Source of the DNA: Candidatus Kurthia intestinigallinarum
Lineage (GTDB): Bacteria; Bacillota; Bacilli; Bacillales_A; Planococcaceae
NCBI RefSeq assembly: GCF_003991225.1
Contig: NZ_JTFC01000026.1
Coordinates: 62,001 to 126,000 of the forward strand
Length of the DNA: 64,000 nt
Direction of reading: 5' to 3'
The notes beneath the pieces were generated by a model. It made no database searches and was not told the DNA's origin. It worked only from the letters and a program-made list of their open reading frames with translations. A program made the translations under genes and the position numbers. Positions 1 through 7,984 of the stretch are shown piece after piece. The stretch's first letter is position 1; every line of letters begins with the position of its first letter.

Positions 1-1032
1 CTCAATTTTCATATATTTATTAACATGAACCGAGCCAACCTTCGCAAGTCGCCCTACATCATTACGTCCTAAATCAACAAGCATACGATGCTCTGCTAGT
101 TCCTTTTCATCTGCTAACAGCTCTCGCTCAAGCGCCTCATCCTCCGCAGTCGTTTTACCACGGCGACGTGTACCGGCAATCGGGTTTGTTGTTACAAGAC
201 GCTTGTTCACCTTCACAAGACTCTCTGGCGATGTTCCTAAAATCGTATAGCCATCAAAATCCAAATAATACATATATGGCGATGGATTACTTAGACGTAG
301 CTTACGATACAAGCTCATTGGATTGCCATTAAACGGAGCGGAAAAACGCTGTGATAGCACAATTTGAAAAATGTCGCCGCGCTTAATATGTTCCTGTCCC
401 TGTTTTACCATGTCACAAAAGTGTTCTTCGGTAATCGAGGAGGTAAAGGATACTTCGTCAAGTTCCTGCGGCGCAATCAGTGTTGGATGCTCGATTTGAT
501 GAATCATGCTATCAACAATATGTTCAAGCTCTGTTTTCGTTTTTCCCTCATCAAATAAGTCAATTGCAACGACCGATAACTTTTGCAGTACATGGTCAAA
601 AACGATGAAGCGGTCGAAAAATAATAAATGCATATCTGGCATGTCGAGTTCATCCTCTAGCATCTGCCCAATTTGCTCATGGTAAAAGGCTGTCTCATAC
701 CCTACATAGCCAATGGCACCACCATAAAATGAAAAGGGTAGTTGCTGCACATTCCCCGGAATCAATTCACGAATAACATCAAATGCCGGCTTTTTTTGCA
801 GGCTACGTGAGCCGTCCGCTTCAACAACGATGACTTCGTCTGCCGTTGAAATCAACTCTTTAATGGGATTCGCAGCAACAAATGAATAACGACCGCTTTC
901 CTCATGCTTTGCACTTGATTCAAATAAAATCTTTTTCTTGCCGTATAACGAATGATACAGTGAAATCGGTGTCACCATATCTCCCGGAATATCCTTTTGA
1001 ATAAAAACTTTCTCTCTCTGCTCTACTGTCAT
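1..1032 (-). CDS. trpE: anthranilate synthase component I (5' part, runs off the window)
   Basis: This encodes the chorismate-binding subunit that makes anthranilate from chorismate, using ammonia from the TrpG glutaminase, in the first step of tryptophan synthesis. The first 344 residues are present and the C-terminus lies beyond the left edge. Visible family motifs are LGTSPESLVKV near residue 270, AGTRRRG near 290 and ELAEHRMLVDLGRNDVGR near 310-330, all typical of the TrpE/PabB chorismate-binding fold. The ATG at 1032 is preceded by AGAGAGG. A Trp-specifier T-box leader immediately upstream favours trpE over pabB. It is transcribed leftward, presumably as the first gene of a trp operon. 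Confidence 0.93.
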   Translation of the reverse strand, partial: MTVEQREKVFIQKDIPGDMVTPISLYHSLYGKKKILFESSAKHEESGRYSFVAANPIKELISTADEVIVVEADGSRSLQKKPAFDVIRELIPGNVQQLPFSFYGGAIGYVGYETAFYHEQIGQMLEDELDMPDMHLLFFDRFIVFDHVLQKLSVVAIDLFDEGKTKTELEHIVDSMIHQIEHPTLIAPQELDEVSFTSSITEEHFCDMVKQGQEHIKRGDIFQIVLSQRFSAPFNGNPMSLYRKLRLSNPSPYMYYLDFDGYTILGTSPESLVKVNKRLVTTNPIAGTRRRGKTTAEDEALERELLADEKELAEHRMLVDLGRNDVGRLAKVGSVHVNKYMKIE

Positions 1033-1084
1033 GTGTTTCAATCCTCTCTAAACTAGCTCTCTCTGCTCGGTCATAGAGAAATCC

Positions 1085-1345
1085 ATCCATTAAAAAAGTC
1101 CTCTACCGCGCTCCTAAGAACGCGATAGAGGACGAATGGAATCCGCGGTACCACCTCGATTACAGCTACTCGCTGTCACTCATACATAACGGTGTACGAC
1201 CGGATTTCCCTACTGTCATTCAAGAAACCACTCTGAGGCCCATTCCTAGCAGACATGCTCCTAGGCTCACACCATTCCTAGGTCGCTCTTAGTCATGCGG
1301 TTGCTCGTACTCTCCCTCATCAACGTGTTTTATATCGTGATTGTA
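1085..1345 (-). promoter_or_regulatory. T-box riboswitch leader, tryptophan specifier, upstream of trpE
   Basis: On the minus strand the conserved T-box core AGGTGGTACCGCGG lies at about 1143-1158. It is followed by a terminator at 1092-1133 (arms GTCCTCTA.CGCG and CGCG.TAGAGGAC, then six Ts). Stem I carries the AGTA element near its base and a distal GGTG motif. The 3' side of the specifier loop reads GAATGGGCC, giving TGG (Trp) at 1240-1242. Uncharged tRNA-Trp is expected to favour the antiterminator and permit trpE transcription. The specifier agrees with the downstream gene. Confidence 0.93.
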
Positions 1346-1348
1346 GTC

Positions 1349-1377
1349 ATTATACAAAACATTGTCAGATATTTCAA
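1349..1377 (-). promoter_or_regulatory. sigma-A-type promoter of the trpE leader
   Basis: On the minus strand TTGAAA (1372-1377) and TATAAT (1349-1354) are separated by exactly 17 bases, just upstream of the T-box leader. The -35 box overlaps the last codons and stop of the upstream winged-helix gene, so no terminator separates the two. Confidence 0.75.
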
Positions 1378-2132
1378 TCTAATTTGGCATTTTCTGACTG
1401 GCGGCAAAATTTCAACATATAATGCACATAGCGCCGATTCGTCGTAATTTGATGTGTCAGCGATTCAGCAATGACCTCGAAAAATTCATTACCGCGGTCC
1501 GTACCGCGTAGTTCACGCTTTGTACGACGCTCATCTGGCCAACGTCCGATAATATAATCCTCTTCCTCAAGCTCCCATGAAACATTATATAAATAGCCGT
1601 TTGACGGCGCCCAGCCATATTGGTCGAGCATTTGCTTTTCGACTTCTGCCATTGAAAATGTCGTTCGTGTCTGCGCCATGCGGAAAATCATATAGCGCAC
1701 GATGTCTTTAATCGAAATCAATTTTGAAAAGTAGCTACGAAATTCCTCTGGTAATAAATGGTCCGGACGCGGCGGTTTATCGCCATTTTTCGTCAGCTCA
1801 TAATAGAAGCGGTCTAGTACAAGAACGATTTCGTAGAAGCGGTGATAATACAACTCTCGATATCTCGCAAGGCGTTGCTGCCCGATTTCTGTAATCGAGT
1901 AGCATACTTTTCTTCCTTCTAAATGTGAGGACATCGCGCCTTCCCCTTCTAAGTTTTTCGCAACGCGTGCGACATATTCGTACCCTACCGAGCGCCCAGG
2001 GAATGTATCTAAAAAACTAAAATACACTTCACGCGGATATTTCGGTCCTTTTTGTACTTCATATAAAAAATAAAGGGCAATCGTATCTTTAACGCTAAAT
2101 CCGACTGCTTGTTGGAATGTTTTCTCTTTCAC
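1374..2132 (-). CDS. PadR-like winged-helix DNA-binding protein
   Basis: This 252-residue protein starts at a GTG preceded by GGGAGTGA. The N-terminal part (about residues 12-90) resembles a winged helix: a helical segment with ALYFLYEVQKGPKYPREVYF, then a wing with EGRKVCYSITEIGQQRL, as in PadR-type regulators. The C-terminal half (about 130-235) looks like a second winged helix, with RTTFSMAEVEKQML and a basic ERRTKRELRGTDRG stretch. The gene lies 11 bases after the protease gene and could be cotranscribed with it. The target is unknown. The family assignment rests on pattern similarity only. There is no obvious terminator between this gene and the trpE promoter. Confidence 0.55.
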   Translation of the reverse strand: MKEKTFQQAVGFSVKDTIALYFLYEVQKGPKYPREVYFSFLDTFPGRSVGYEYVARVAKNLEGEGAMSSHLEGRKVCYSITEIGQQRLARYRELYYHRFYEIVLVLDRFYYELTKNGDKPPRPDHLLPEEFRSYFSKLISIKDIVRYMIFRMAQTRTTFSMAEVEKQMLDQYGWAPSNGYLYNVSWELEEEDYIIGRWPDERRTKRELRGTDRGNEFFEVIAESLTHQITTNRRYVHYMLKFCRQSENAKLD

Positions 2133-2143
2133 GCTATCACTCC

Positions 2144-3628
2144 CTAATGAATGGCCAGCTTAGCCGTTACTTTTGATGAAGAAAGGCCGCTTGTGTCATA
2201 GACAACCACGCTCGCTTTATACGTTTTTTTCGTTGCGAGCTTTTTCGTTGTAAAGCTAGAGGTTGTCGACTTCCCTACATACTGACCGTCTAAATAAATT
2301 TTAGCATACGCATAGTCCGGTGTGTTCTTTACATCCCAAGAAATACGCGCTTTTTTGTTTGTAGCAACGCGAAATTGAATATTTGTTGCCTGTGCAGGAG
2401 GTGTCGTATCGACTTTCGTAGCAAAAGTCGCTTCAACAGGCTCTGCCGCATCCCCTTGCGCATTTAATGCACGCACAGATACTAACTGCACCTCATCCGA
2501 CGTTAAATTTTTCAATGTGTACGACGTTTTTTTCGTCCGGGCGATTTCCTCGTCATGCAGCGAGATAATAAGTGAATCCCATGTATCCTCTGCCGATTTC
2601 GTAAATTTTAAAATCGCTGTATGATCCGTAATACCGCTTACCTTAAAGGATGACGGTGCAAGAGAGCTTTGTGGTTCGACATATGTATAATGCGGCATAC
2701 CATAGCCAAATGTCGTATCATAGCCTTCCACACCTAAATCTTTTGAGCTGGCAATCAATTTTTCTTTTAGTTGCTGCGGCGTACTATACGGATACTGCTC
2801 TTTTAATAATGCTACCATCCCTGTAATAAATGGTGTCGCAAAAGAGGTCCCACTTGCCGTATAAAGCTCGCCGTTGACCGCAATGGTTGGAATATTTTCC
2901 CCAGGTGCCACAAAATCGATGCCGCTTCCATAGTTTGCAAAGGTACTACGTTTATTTTTTGCTGAAATTGACGTCACTGCAATGACTTCTTTATAGCGCG
3001 CTGGATAAGTGACGCTTTTCATTTTATTATTCCCTGCAGATGCCACAACGACGATATTTTTCGCATAGGCTTTTTTTATGACGCGATGAAGAGCTGGAAT
3101 ATCACTTTGAAGCCCCGATGAAATTGAAATAATATCTGCCTTGTCCGAAATGGCTTGGTCTACCGCTTCAATTAATTCTTTAACATCGCCGTCCTCAGTG
3201 CCATCTTTATATTTATACGATGCAATGGTTACCTTCGGGGCAACACTGAAAATCGAAAAATCTTCATTGTCTTTAATAGGCTTTGCGCCAATAATGCCCG
3301 CAACGCCCGTACCATGCCCCTCTTCAAATCGGTCGAGCACATCGCCTTCATTGATTTTTTTCGTATAAGGATTGTCAGTCGTAAAACTATAGCGCTCCTT
3401 AACATTTGATAATAGTTTACTGTTTTTATTAACCCCTGTATCGATAATCGCCACACGAATACCTTTACCTGAATAACCATTGGCCCACGCCACCGGAATT
3501 GTTAATTTCTTTAGATGTTTCGTTGGTACTTCTTCTGTATAAAGCGGTTGTGCCTGCGCAACCGCTCCGAATGAAGGACCAGTTAAAACCGCACAGATTG
3601 CTGCTATCGAAATGATTCGTCGTCGCAT
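2144..3628 (-). CDS. secreted S8 (subtilisin-like) serine protease with C-terminal FN3-type domains
   Basis: This is an exported endopeptidase of the subtilase family, 494 residues from the ATG at 3628; AGGAGGG lies six bases upstream, so the longer upstream reading frame is not used. Residues 1-27 form a signal peptide ending near AQAQ. The catalytic triad is visible as Asp63 (AIIDTG), His105 (GHGTGVAG) and Ser262 (GTSFATP), with the oxyanion Asn200 (ASAGNN). No long inhibitory propeptide is present; the catalytic domain begins almost directly after the signal. Residues from about 330 to 494 look like two fibronectin type III-like modules, perhaps for wall or substrate binding. A short gap links it to the winged-helix gene downstream. 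Confidence 0.9.
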   Translation of the reverse strand: MRRRIISIAAICAVLTGPSFGAVAQAQPLYTEEVPTKHLKKLTIPVAWANGYSGKGIRVAIIDTGVNKNSKLLSNVKERYSFTTDNPYTKKINEGDVLDRFEEGHGTGVAGIIGAKPIKDNEDFSIFSVAPKVTIASYKYKDGTEDGDVKELIEAVDQAISDKADIISISSGLQSDIPALHRVIKKAYAKNIVVVASAGNNKMKSVTYPARYKEVIAVTSISAKNKRSTFANYGSGIDFVAPGENIPTIAVNGELYTASGTSFATPFITGMVALLKEQYPYSTPQQLKEKLIASSKDLGVEGYDTTFGYGMPHYTYVEPQSSLAPSSFKVSGITDHTAILKFTKSAEDTWDSLIISLHDEEIARTKKTSYTLKNLTSDEVQLVSVRALNAQGDAAEPVEATFATKVDTTPPAQATNIQFRVATNKKARISWDVKNTPDYAYAKIYLDGQYVGKSTTSSFTTKKLATKKTYKASVVVYDTSGLSSSKVTAKLAIH

Positions 3629-3668
3629 TGCCATCCCTCCTATTAGCCTTATTATACGAAATTTACAC

Positions 3669-3701
3669 AAAAAAAGAATCTGCTAGCGTGCAGATTCTTT
3701 C
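3669..3701 (-). terminator. terminator of the cobalamin/ECF operon
   Basis: On the minus strand an AAAGAATCTGC/GCAGATTCTTT hairpin is followed by seven Ts. The 5' arm overlaps the last codons of the ECF S-component gene. Confidence 0.8.
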
Positions 3702-4396
3702 ACTTTATTGCCAATTAGACCATATTTTATTTGAATACGCTCTAACTTTTCACCAATAGGTTTCGTTAACAGTAATAAAAAGACAACATTTGATACAGCG
3801 TAAGCAATTGTAAATGGTAGTGCCGTCCCAGCTGCTTGTAAATAACGCGTCCACGAAAATGCGCCATCATACGACATAACCGTCCAAATATCCATAATGA
3901 ATGAGAACAATACCCCGGCGATAATGCCGTATAAAATAAGACCGATTTTTGTCTCCATTAAAGAAGTTTTACCGAGCCAACCAGCAATGTAACCAATGAT
4001 GCCCCATGTAAACATTTGAAAAGGTGTCCACGGCCCTTGCCCAAATAGCATATTTGATGCGATGGCTGACACAGCCCCGGTTAAAAAGCCCGCTTCTGGC
4101 CCCATTTTAAAACCGGTAATCGCCGTAATCGCCGTCACCGGTTTAAACGCAGGTACCCACGCAAAAGCAACGCGCCCTGCGACGGAAATGGCTGACATGA
4201 CCGCGATAATCATAATTTCGCGCGCATGTGGCTTGCGGCGTTCAAATTGTAAGAAAAAGGGCACGCAAGCTAATAGCACGACGATCATCGAAATAATATT
4301 GTATTTATTATCTTTTAACAATGTTGCGCCGACTATTAGTAATAGTGGAATGGCGATAAAAATAATACTAAGTGAAACGAGTTGTTTAGCTTTCAA
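3683..4396 (-). CDS. ECF transporter S component, probably for cobalamin
   Basis: This is an integral membrane substrate-binding (S) subunit of an energy-coupling factor importer, 237 residues. I chose the TTG at 4396, which lies eight bases after GGAGGG and overlaps the stop of the ATPase gene. Roughly six hydrophobic segments are visible; the motif AFKPVTAITAITGFKMGPEAGFLTGAVSA resembles the central helices of vitamin S components, and ALP..IAYAVSNVVF precedes the last helix. The whole operon follows a cobalamin riboswitch, so the substrate is inferred to be cobalamin or a corrinoid. Characterised B12-specific ECF S components (CbrT type) support that such proteins exist. The exact subfamily cannot be fixed by eye. 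Confidence 0.8.
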   Translation of the reverse strand: MKAKQLVSLSIIFIAIPLLLIVGATLLKDNKYNIISMIVVLLACVPFFLQFERRKPHAREIMIIAVMSAISVAGRVAFAWVPAFKPVTAITAITGFKMGPEAGFLTGAVSAIASNMLFGQGPWTPFQMFTWGIIGYIAGWLGKTSLMETKIGLILYGIIAGVLFSFIMDIWTVMSYDGAFSWTRYLQAAGTALPFTIAYAVSNVVFLLLLTKPIGEKLERIQIKYGLIGNKVKESAR

Positions 4397-6059
4397 CGAG
4401 CACACCCTCCTCATAATATTGAATGAGTTGCGATGGCGTAATCGCGTGCTCAACGACGTGACGGCTCATACGGTGCGTAGCGGTCGTATAAAAATGATTG
4501 CCGCTATAAAAGGCGACGCGGTCATCTACCGACACGATATTACCATCGAAAAATAAGGCTGCGCGATCCGCAAACTCCGCTGAAAACTCGACATCATGAG
4601 TCACGATGAAAATCGTTAAGCCTTGCGCTTTTAACTGCTGTAAAATTTCGGCGAAAACGCGTTTTGAGGCGCCATCCATACCCTTCGTTGGCTCATCTAA
4701 CAATAAAATTTTTGGCTCGTTTAACAGCACTTTCGCGAGCGCGACCTTTTGCTGCTCACCACCACTTAAATCAAAAGGATGATGCTCAAGCACATGTTCA
4801 ATTCCGAGCTGTGCGACCATCGCGGCGATTTTAGCTTGTTTTTGTGCCTCCGGTATGGTCCAAATTGACGCTAAATCTTCAAATTCCTTGCGTACGGTTT
4901 TTGCGACAAAAATCGTTTGTGGATTTTGTGGTAGCACCCCAATAAACTGACGATATAACTCTTTTTGGCGATATTTTTTAAGCACACGCCCTTCAAGTAA
5001 CACCTGTCCACGATAAAGCGGCATTAAGCCAGCCATCACTTGCATTGCCGTTGATTTGCCCGAACCGTTTCCACCAAGCAACGTGAAAATTTCCCCACGC
5101 TCTAGCGTCAAATCAAATTCTTTTAAAATATCATGGCCTTTTGCTTCGTAGCGGAACCAGCCTTTTTTCACTTCTAAAATGGGGTCATGCGATACAGCTG
5201 AGTTTGGCATACGCGCCGTTCCTTGTACGAAATGCTTTGTTAGCCATGCGCGTCCTTCACGAATCGTTAGCGGAGCGTCATCTTGTAGCTGCAAGGCATG
5301 ATGAATACGCAATGGCGTCGGTAAACCGAGTAGCATCGGGTGCTCGCGGTCAATTGCTTGTAGCTCACTCGCAACGGCTTTCGGTGTACCGTTGGCGATT
5401 ATTTCACCTTGTTCAAGCATGACGACGCGGTCTGCAAGTGGATATACTTCTTCTAGGCGATGCTCGACTAATAAAATCGTTAAGCCGAGCTCTTTATTTA
5501 ATTTTTGCAGCGTTTGAATAAATTCCGTTGCCGCAATCGGGTCTAACTGCGATGTCGGTTCATCTAAAATTAAAACCTCTGGCTGCATGACCATAACACT
5601 AGCCAAATTAAGTAATTGTTTTTGACCACCCGATAAATGCATCGTATCCGCATGAAATAGCCCTTGGATACCAAAGAAATTCGCCATTTCCGCAACGCGT
5701 CGTCGAATCGTACTCGGCTCGACCCCTAAATTTTCGAGCCCAAATGCGAGCTCATGCCACACTTTATCGGTAACAAGTTGATTTTCTGGATTTTGTAGCA
5801 CATAGCCAATTTTCTCAGCTCGCTCACGTTCGGTCAGCGAATCGAGTGCTTGATTGTTTAAGAAAATGTCCCCGCTTCGTTCGCCATGGGGTGCAAGTTC
5901 TTGTTTTAATTGTTTTAATAATGTTGTTTTCCCACAGCCTGAAACCCCACAAAAAACGACAAATTCACCTTGTTCAATTGCTAAATTCAGCTGTTTTAAT
6001 GCAGGTCGTTTGGCGAGTGGATACGTGAAATCGAAATCTTTGAAGTTAATGAACGCCAT
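4386..6059 (-). CDS. ECF transporter fused ATPase (A1-A2 in one chain)
   Basis: This 557-residue cytoplasmic protein carries two ABC ATPase domains in tandem and powers the importer. Domain 1 has Walker A GVSGCGKTT (38-46), the LSGGQ signature (142-146) and Walker B VLILDEP. Domain 2 has GGNGSGKST (329-337), LSGGE (431-435) and ILLLDEP. Most ECF systems use two separate EcfA proteins; fused forms occur in dedicated, single-substrate (group I) systems, consistent with the S and T genes lying beside it. Its start, after AGGAGGTGCGCA, lies 64 bases inside the end of the T-component gene, suggesting translational coupling. Confidence 0.93.
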   Translation of the reverse strand: MAFINFKDFDFTYPLAKRPALKQLNLAIEQGEFVVFCGVSGCGKTTLLKQLKQELAPHGERSGDIFLNNQALDSLTERERAEKIGYVLQNPENQLVTDKVWHELAFGLENLGVEPSTIRRRVAEMANFFGIQGLFHADTMHLSGGQKQLLNLASVMVMQPEVLILDEPTSQLDPIAATEFIQTLQKLNKELGLTILLVEHRLEEVYPLADRVVMLEQGEIIANGTPKAVASELQAIDREHPMLLGLPTPLRIHHALQLQDDAPLTIREGRAWLTKHFVQGTARMPNSAVSHDPILEVKKGWFRYEAKGHDILKEFDLTLERGEIFTLLGGNGSGKSTAMQVMAGLMPLYRGQVLLEGRVLKKYRQKELYRQFIGVLPQNPQTIFVAKTVRKEFEDLASIWTIPEAQKQAKIAAMVAQLGIEHVLEHHPFDLSGGEQQKVALAKVLLNEPKILLLDEPTKGMDGASKRVFAEILQQLKAQGLTIFIVTHDVEFSAEFADRAALFFDGNIVSVDDRVAFYSGNHFYTTATHRMSRHVVEHAITPSQLIQYYEEGVLVES

Positions 6060-6913
6060 TTGCGCACCTCCTGTAATTCAAGTAATAATGGTAGTAACGC
6101 TAAGACGGCGTAGCTACTATAAACGATGAGCTGTGGCCACTGCCATGAGAGCCCACTAAACGTTGGGTAAAAATAAAAATCATTCCAATCGTGCCAAGAA
6201 GCAAACAGTTGGATAGCAAAAAATGAGGCAATTAATGCAAGTAGCGAGCCATCGCGTTTCGTAAAAATAAAAATCGAAAATGTTGAACGCCCTGAAAGCC
6301 CATAGCCACACGCCTTCATCGAATCTGCACTTTCAATGCCATTTTCAAGTGCCCATGATACTAAAATTGATAATACGCGCATCGCACTTTTAATGCGTTG
6401 CCACATGTTCCCAACACTTGGGTCCATACCAATCGCTTTTTGGGCATTCATAATTAAATGAAGTTGTTGCTTGAAACGCGGAATTAGGCGCATCGTCACC
6501 GAAATTAACAATGCAACTGCCGGTGAGATTTTACCGAATAAATAAATGAATTTATCGGTCGTCATGAGCTTGCTGAACGCATTAAACCAAAATAGTACCG
6601 CCAGTAGCATACAACTCATCGCCAAGCCATAAATGATTGCTTCAAGTGTAATTGGCTGGTAGTTGACGTAAAACAGCACGATTTCCCCGTCATGACTAAT
6701 CAATGGATTGATGAGCGCTGCAATTAGCGCAAATGGCACAAACCATTTTAAAGACGCCGTAAATGCGCGTGCATCAATGGCAACATTTAGTAAAATGGCA
6801 CAAATGAGTGAGATAATTAGTAACACAGGATGCATATAAAACATCGTCAATCCCGTAATGACCGCAAAATAACTAAATAATACGATTGGATGTAATGTAT
6901 TTAAACTATACAT
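5996..6913 (-). CDS. ECF transporter T component (transmembrane coupling protein)
   Basis: This is the membrane subunit that couples ATP hydrolysis to S-component toppling, 305 residues from ATG 6913 (GTAGGTGGCGCT just before it). It shows several hydrophobic helices in the N-terminal half and a cytoplasmic coupling region with ALENGIESADSMKACGYG at about residues 195-215. This corresponds to the EcfT coupling motif (usually ending in A-x-G or ARG-like); here a Cys sits at the usual Arg position. The gene lies between the DUF4430 lipoprotein gene and the ATPase gene, overlapping the latter. Confidence 0.88.
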   Translation of the reverse strand: MYSLNTLHPIVLFSYFAVITGLTMFYMHPVLLIISLICAILLNVAIDARAFTASLKWFVPFALIAALINPLISHDGEIVLFYVNYQPITLEAIIYGLAMSCMLLAVLFWFNAFSKLMTTDKFIYLFGKISPAVALLISVTMRLIPRFKQQLHLIMNAQKAIGMDPSVGNMWQRIKSAMRVLSILVSWALENGIESADSMKACGYGLSGRSTFSIFIFTKRDGSLLALIASFFAIQLFASWHDWNDFYFYPTFSGLSWQWPQLIVYSSYAVLALLPLLLELQEVRKWRSLTSKISISRIHSPNDLH

Positions 6914-6921
6914 AGCGCCAC

Positions 6922-7917
6922 CTACTGATCTGCAAGGCCAATATCGCGCCCTAAATTCGTCGTATAATGCCACGTAATTTTATCGCCATCTTTTATATCA
7001 TATGCTGATGCCCCGACACCAGGTGCTTTACCGTTAACGGCAAACATCCAGCCAGATAGGCTACCCGCTTGCTTTTCATAAATATGATTGATGCCTTCTA
7101 CATAAACAGAACCATAGCCTGATTCCCCTTCGCCTTCATATTCGAAGTGGATGCCATGTTTTTGCAAGGCTTTTCGCGTTGCCGTCCAGGCACTATCTCC
7201 TTTTTCAATCGTGTACGTGCCTGCTTTTAAAATAATGCCGTTTGACGGAACATATTTTGTGCTTTGCAGTGCTTCAGGTAAGCGATTGAAATGCTCCTGC
7301 TGCAGCAATGTATCCACGCGTACTGACACCGTCACCGTTTCTTTTTTATCTTCTTTTTGTGGTGTTGTCGGCTTCGGTTTCGCGGTATTATCAGGCGTCG
7401 GTTGCTTCACAGGTGCAGTTGTTGCAGGCTTTTGATGTTCGCTTGTTGTTTTATCCGCTGACGTGGGCTGTTTATTAGTAGTATCGGCCGCTGAAGTAGT
7501 AGATTTTTCATCCTGTGCAGTGGCTTCTTTTGGCGTTGCCGTTTTTTCTTCTGCCGCTGGTTTCGCGTCGTTCGTTTGCTGCTCCTCTGTTTTTGCTGGC
7601 GCTGCAGGTGTAGCTACCTTATCTGTATCTTCTATAATCTTTTCTTTATCAACCTGCTTATCGATAGCTTCCTTGTCATCCGGCTTTATTTCTGCTTTAT
7701 CCTTTCGTTCTTGTGCATCCTCGCTCGATTTCTGTTTGTTTGCAGCCTCTACGGGTTCTTGTTGTGCCGAACTCGTTTCATTTACTGTCGATGATGCAGT
7801 TGCAGCTTGCTCACTCTCTAAGCGCGCTTTTTCTTTTTCATATTCATCAACGGATTGCACGTTGCACGCACTAAGTAGCATCGAAGCGGCTAACATTCCT
7901 CCTAATAAGCGTTTCAT
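6922..7917 (-). CDS. DUF4430 (transcobalamin beta-domain-like) lipoprotein
   Basis: This 331-residue lipoprotein has a signal peptide with lipobox LLSAC; Cys18 should be lipidated. Residues 20-195 form a long low-complexity linker rich in Ala, Glu, Lys, Thr and Pro, which could span the cell wall. Residues about 200-325 form a DUF4430-type domain with SGWMFAVNGKAPGVG and KDGDKITWHYT, the module that corresponds to the C-terminal beta domain of vertebrate transcobalamin and intrinsic factor. It lies in the B12-riboswitch operon, after the barrel protein and before the ECF genes, so a role in capturing corrinoids at the cell surface is inferred. AAGGAGG precedes the ATG. Confidence 0.85.
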   Translation of the reverse strand: MKRLLGGMLAASMLLSACNVQSVDEYEKEKARLESEQAATASSTVNETSSAQQEPVEAANKQKSSEDAQERKDKAEIKPDDKEAIDKQVDKEKIIEDTDKVATPAAPAKTEEQQTNDAKPAAEEKTATPKEATAQDEKSTTSAADTTNKQPTSADKTTSEHQKPATTAPVKQPTPDNTAKPKPTTPQKEDKKETVTVSVRVDTLLQQEHFNRLPEALQSTKYVPSNGIILKAGTYTIEKGDSAWTATRKALQKHGIHFEYEGEGESGYGSVYVEGINHIYEKQAGSLSGWMFAVNGKAPGVGASAYDIKDGDKITWHYTTNLGRDIGLADQ

Positions 7918-7942
7918 CTAAAAATCCTCCTTATACGTCAAA

Positions 7943-7972
7943 GAGGGCGCTGGAAATTCCAGCCCCCTACAG
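7943..7972 (-). other. intergenic hairpin within the B12 operon
   Basis: On the minus strand GGGCTGGAA and TTCCAGCGCCC form a stem between the barrel-protein and lipoprotein genes. The sequence after it is not a T-run, so it is more likely an mRNA-stability or partial-termination element that lowers distal expression than a full terminator. Confidence 0.5.
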
Positions 7973-7984
7973 TGACAAAACTCA

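Noticed and set aside
3141-3368. 75-codon plus-strand frame within the protease gene
   Set aside because: Antisense to the catalytic domain with intact triad; no RBS.
4062-4556. 164-codon open frame on the plus strand
   Set aside because: It lies antisense to the ECF S-component and ATPase genes, has no RBS or family features, and is a composition shadow.
7463-7921. 152-codon plus-strand frame, Cys/Ser/Val-rich
   Set aside because: It is the antisense of the low-complexity linker of the DUF4430 lipoprotein; bias explains it.
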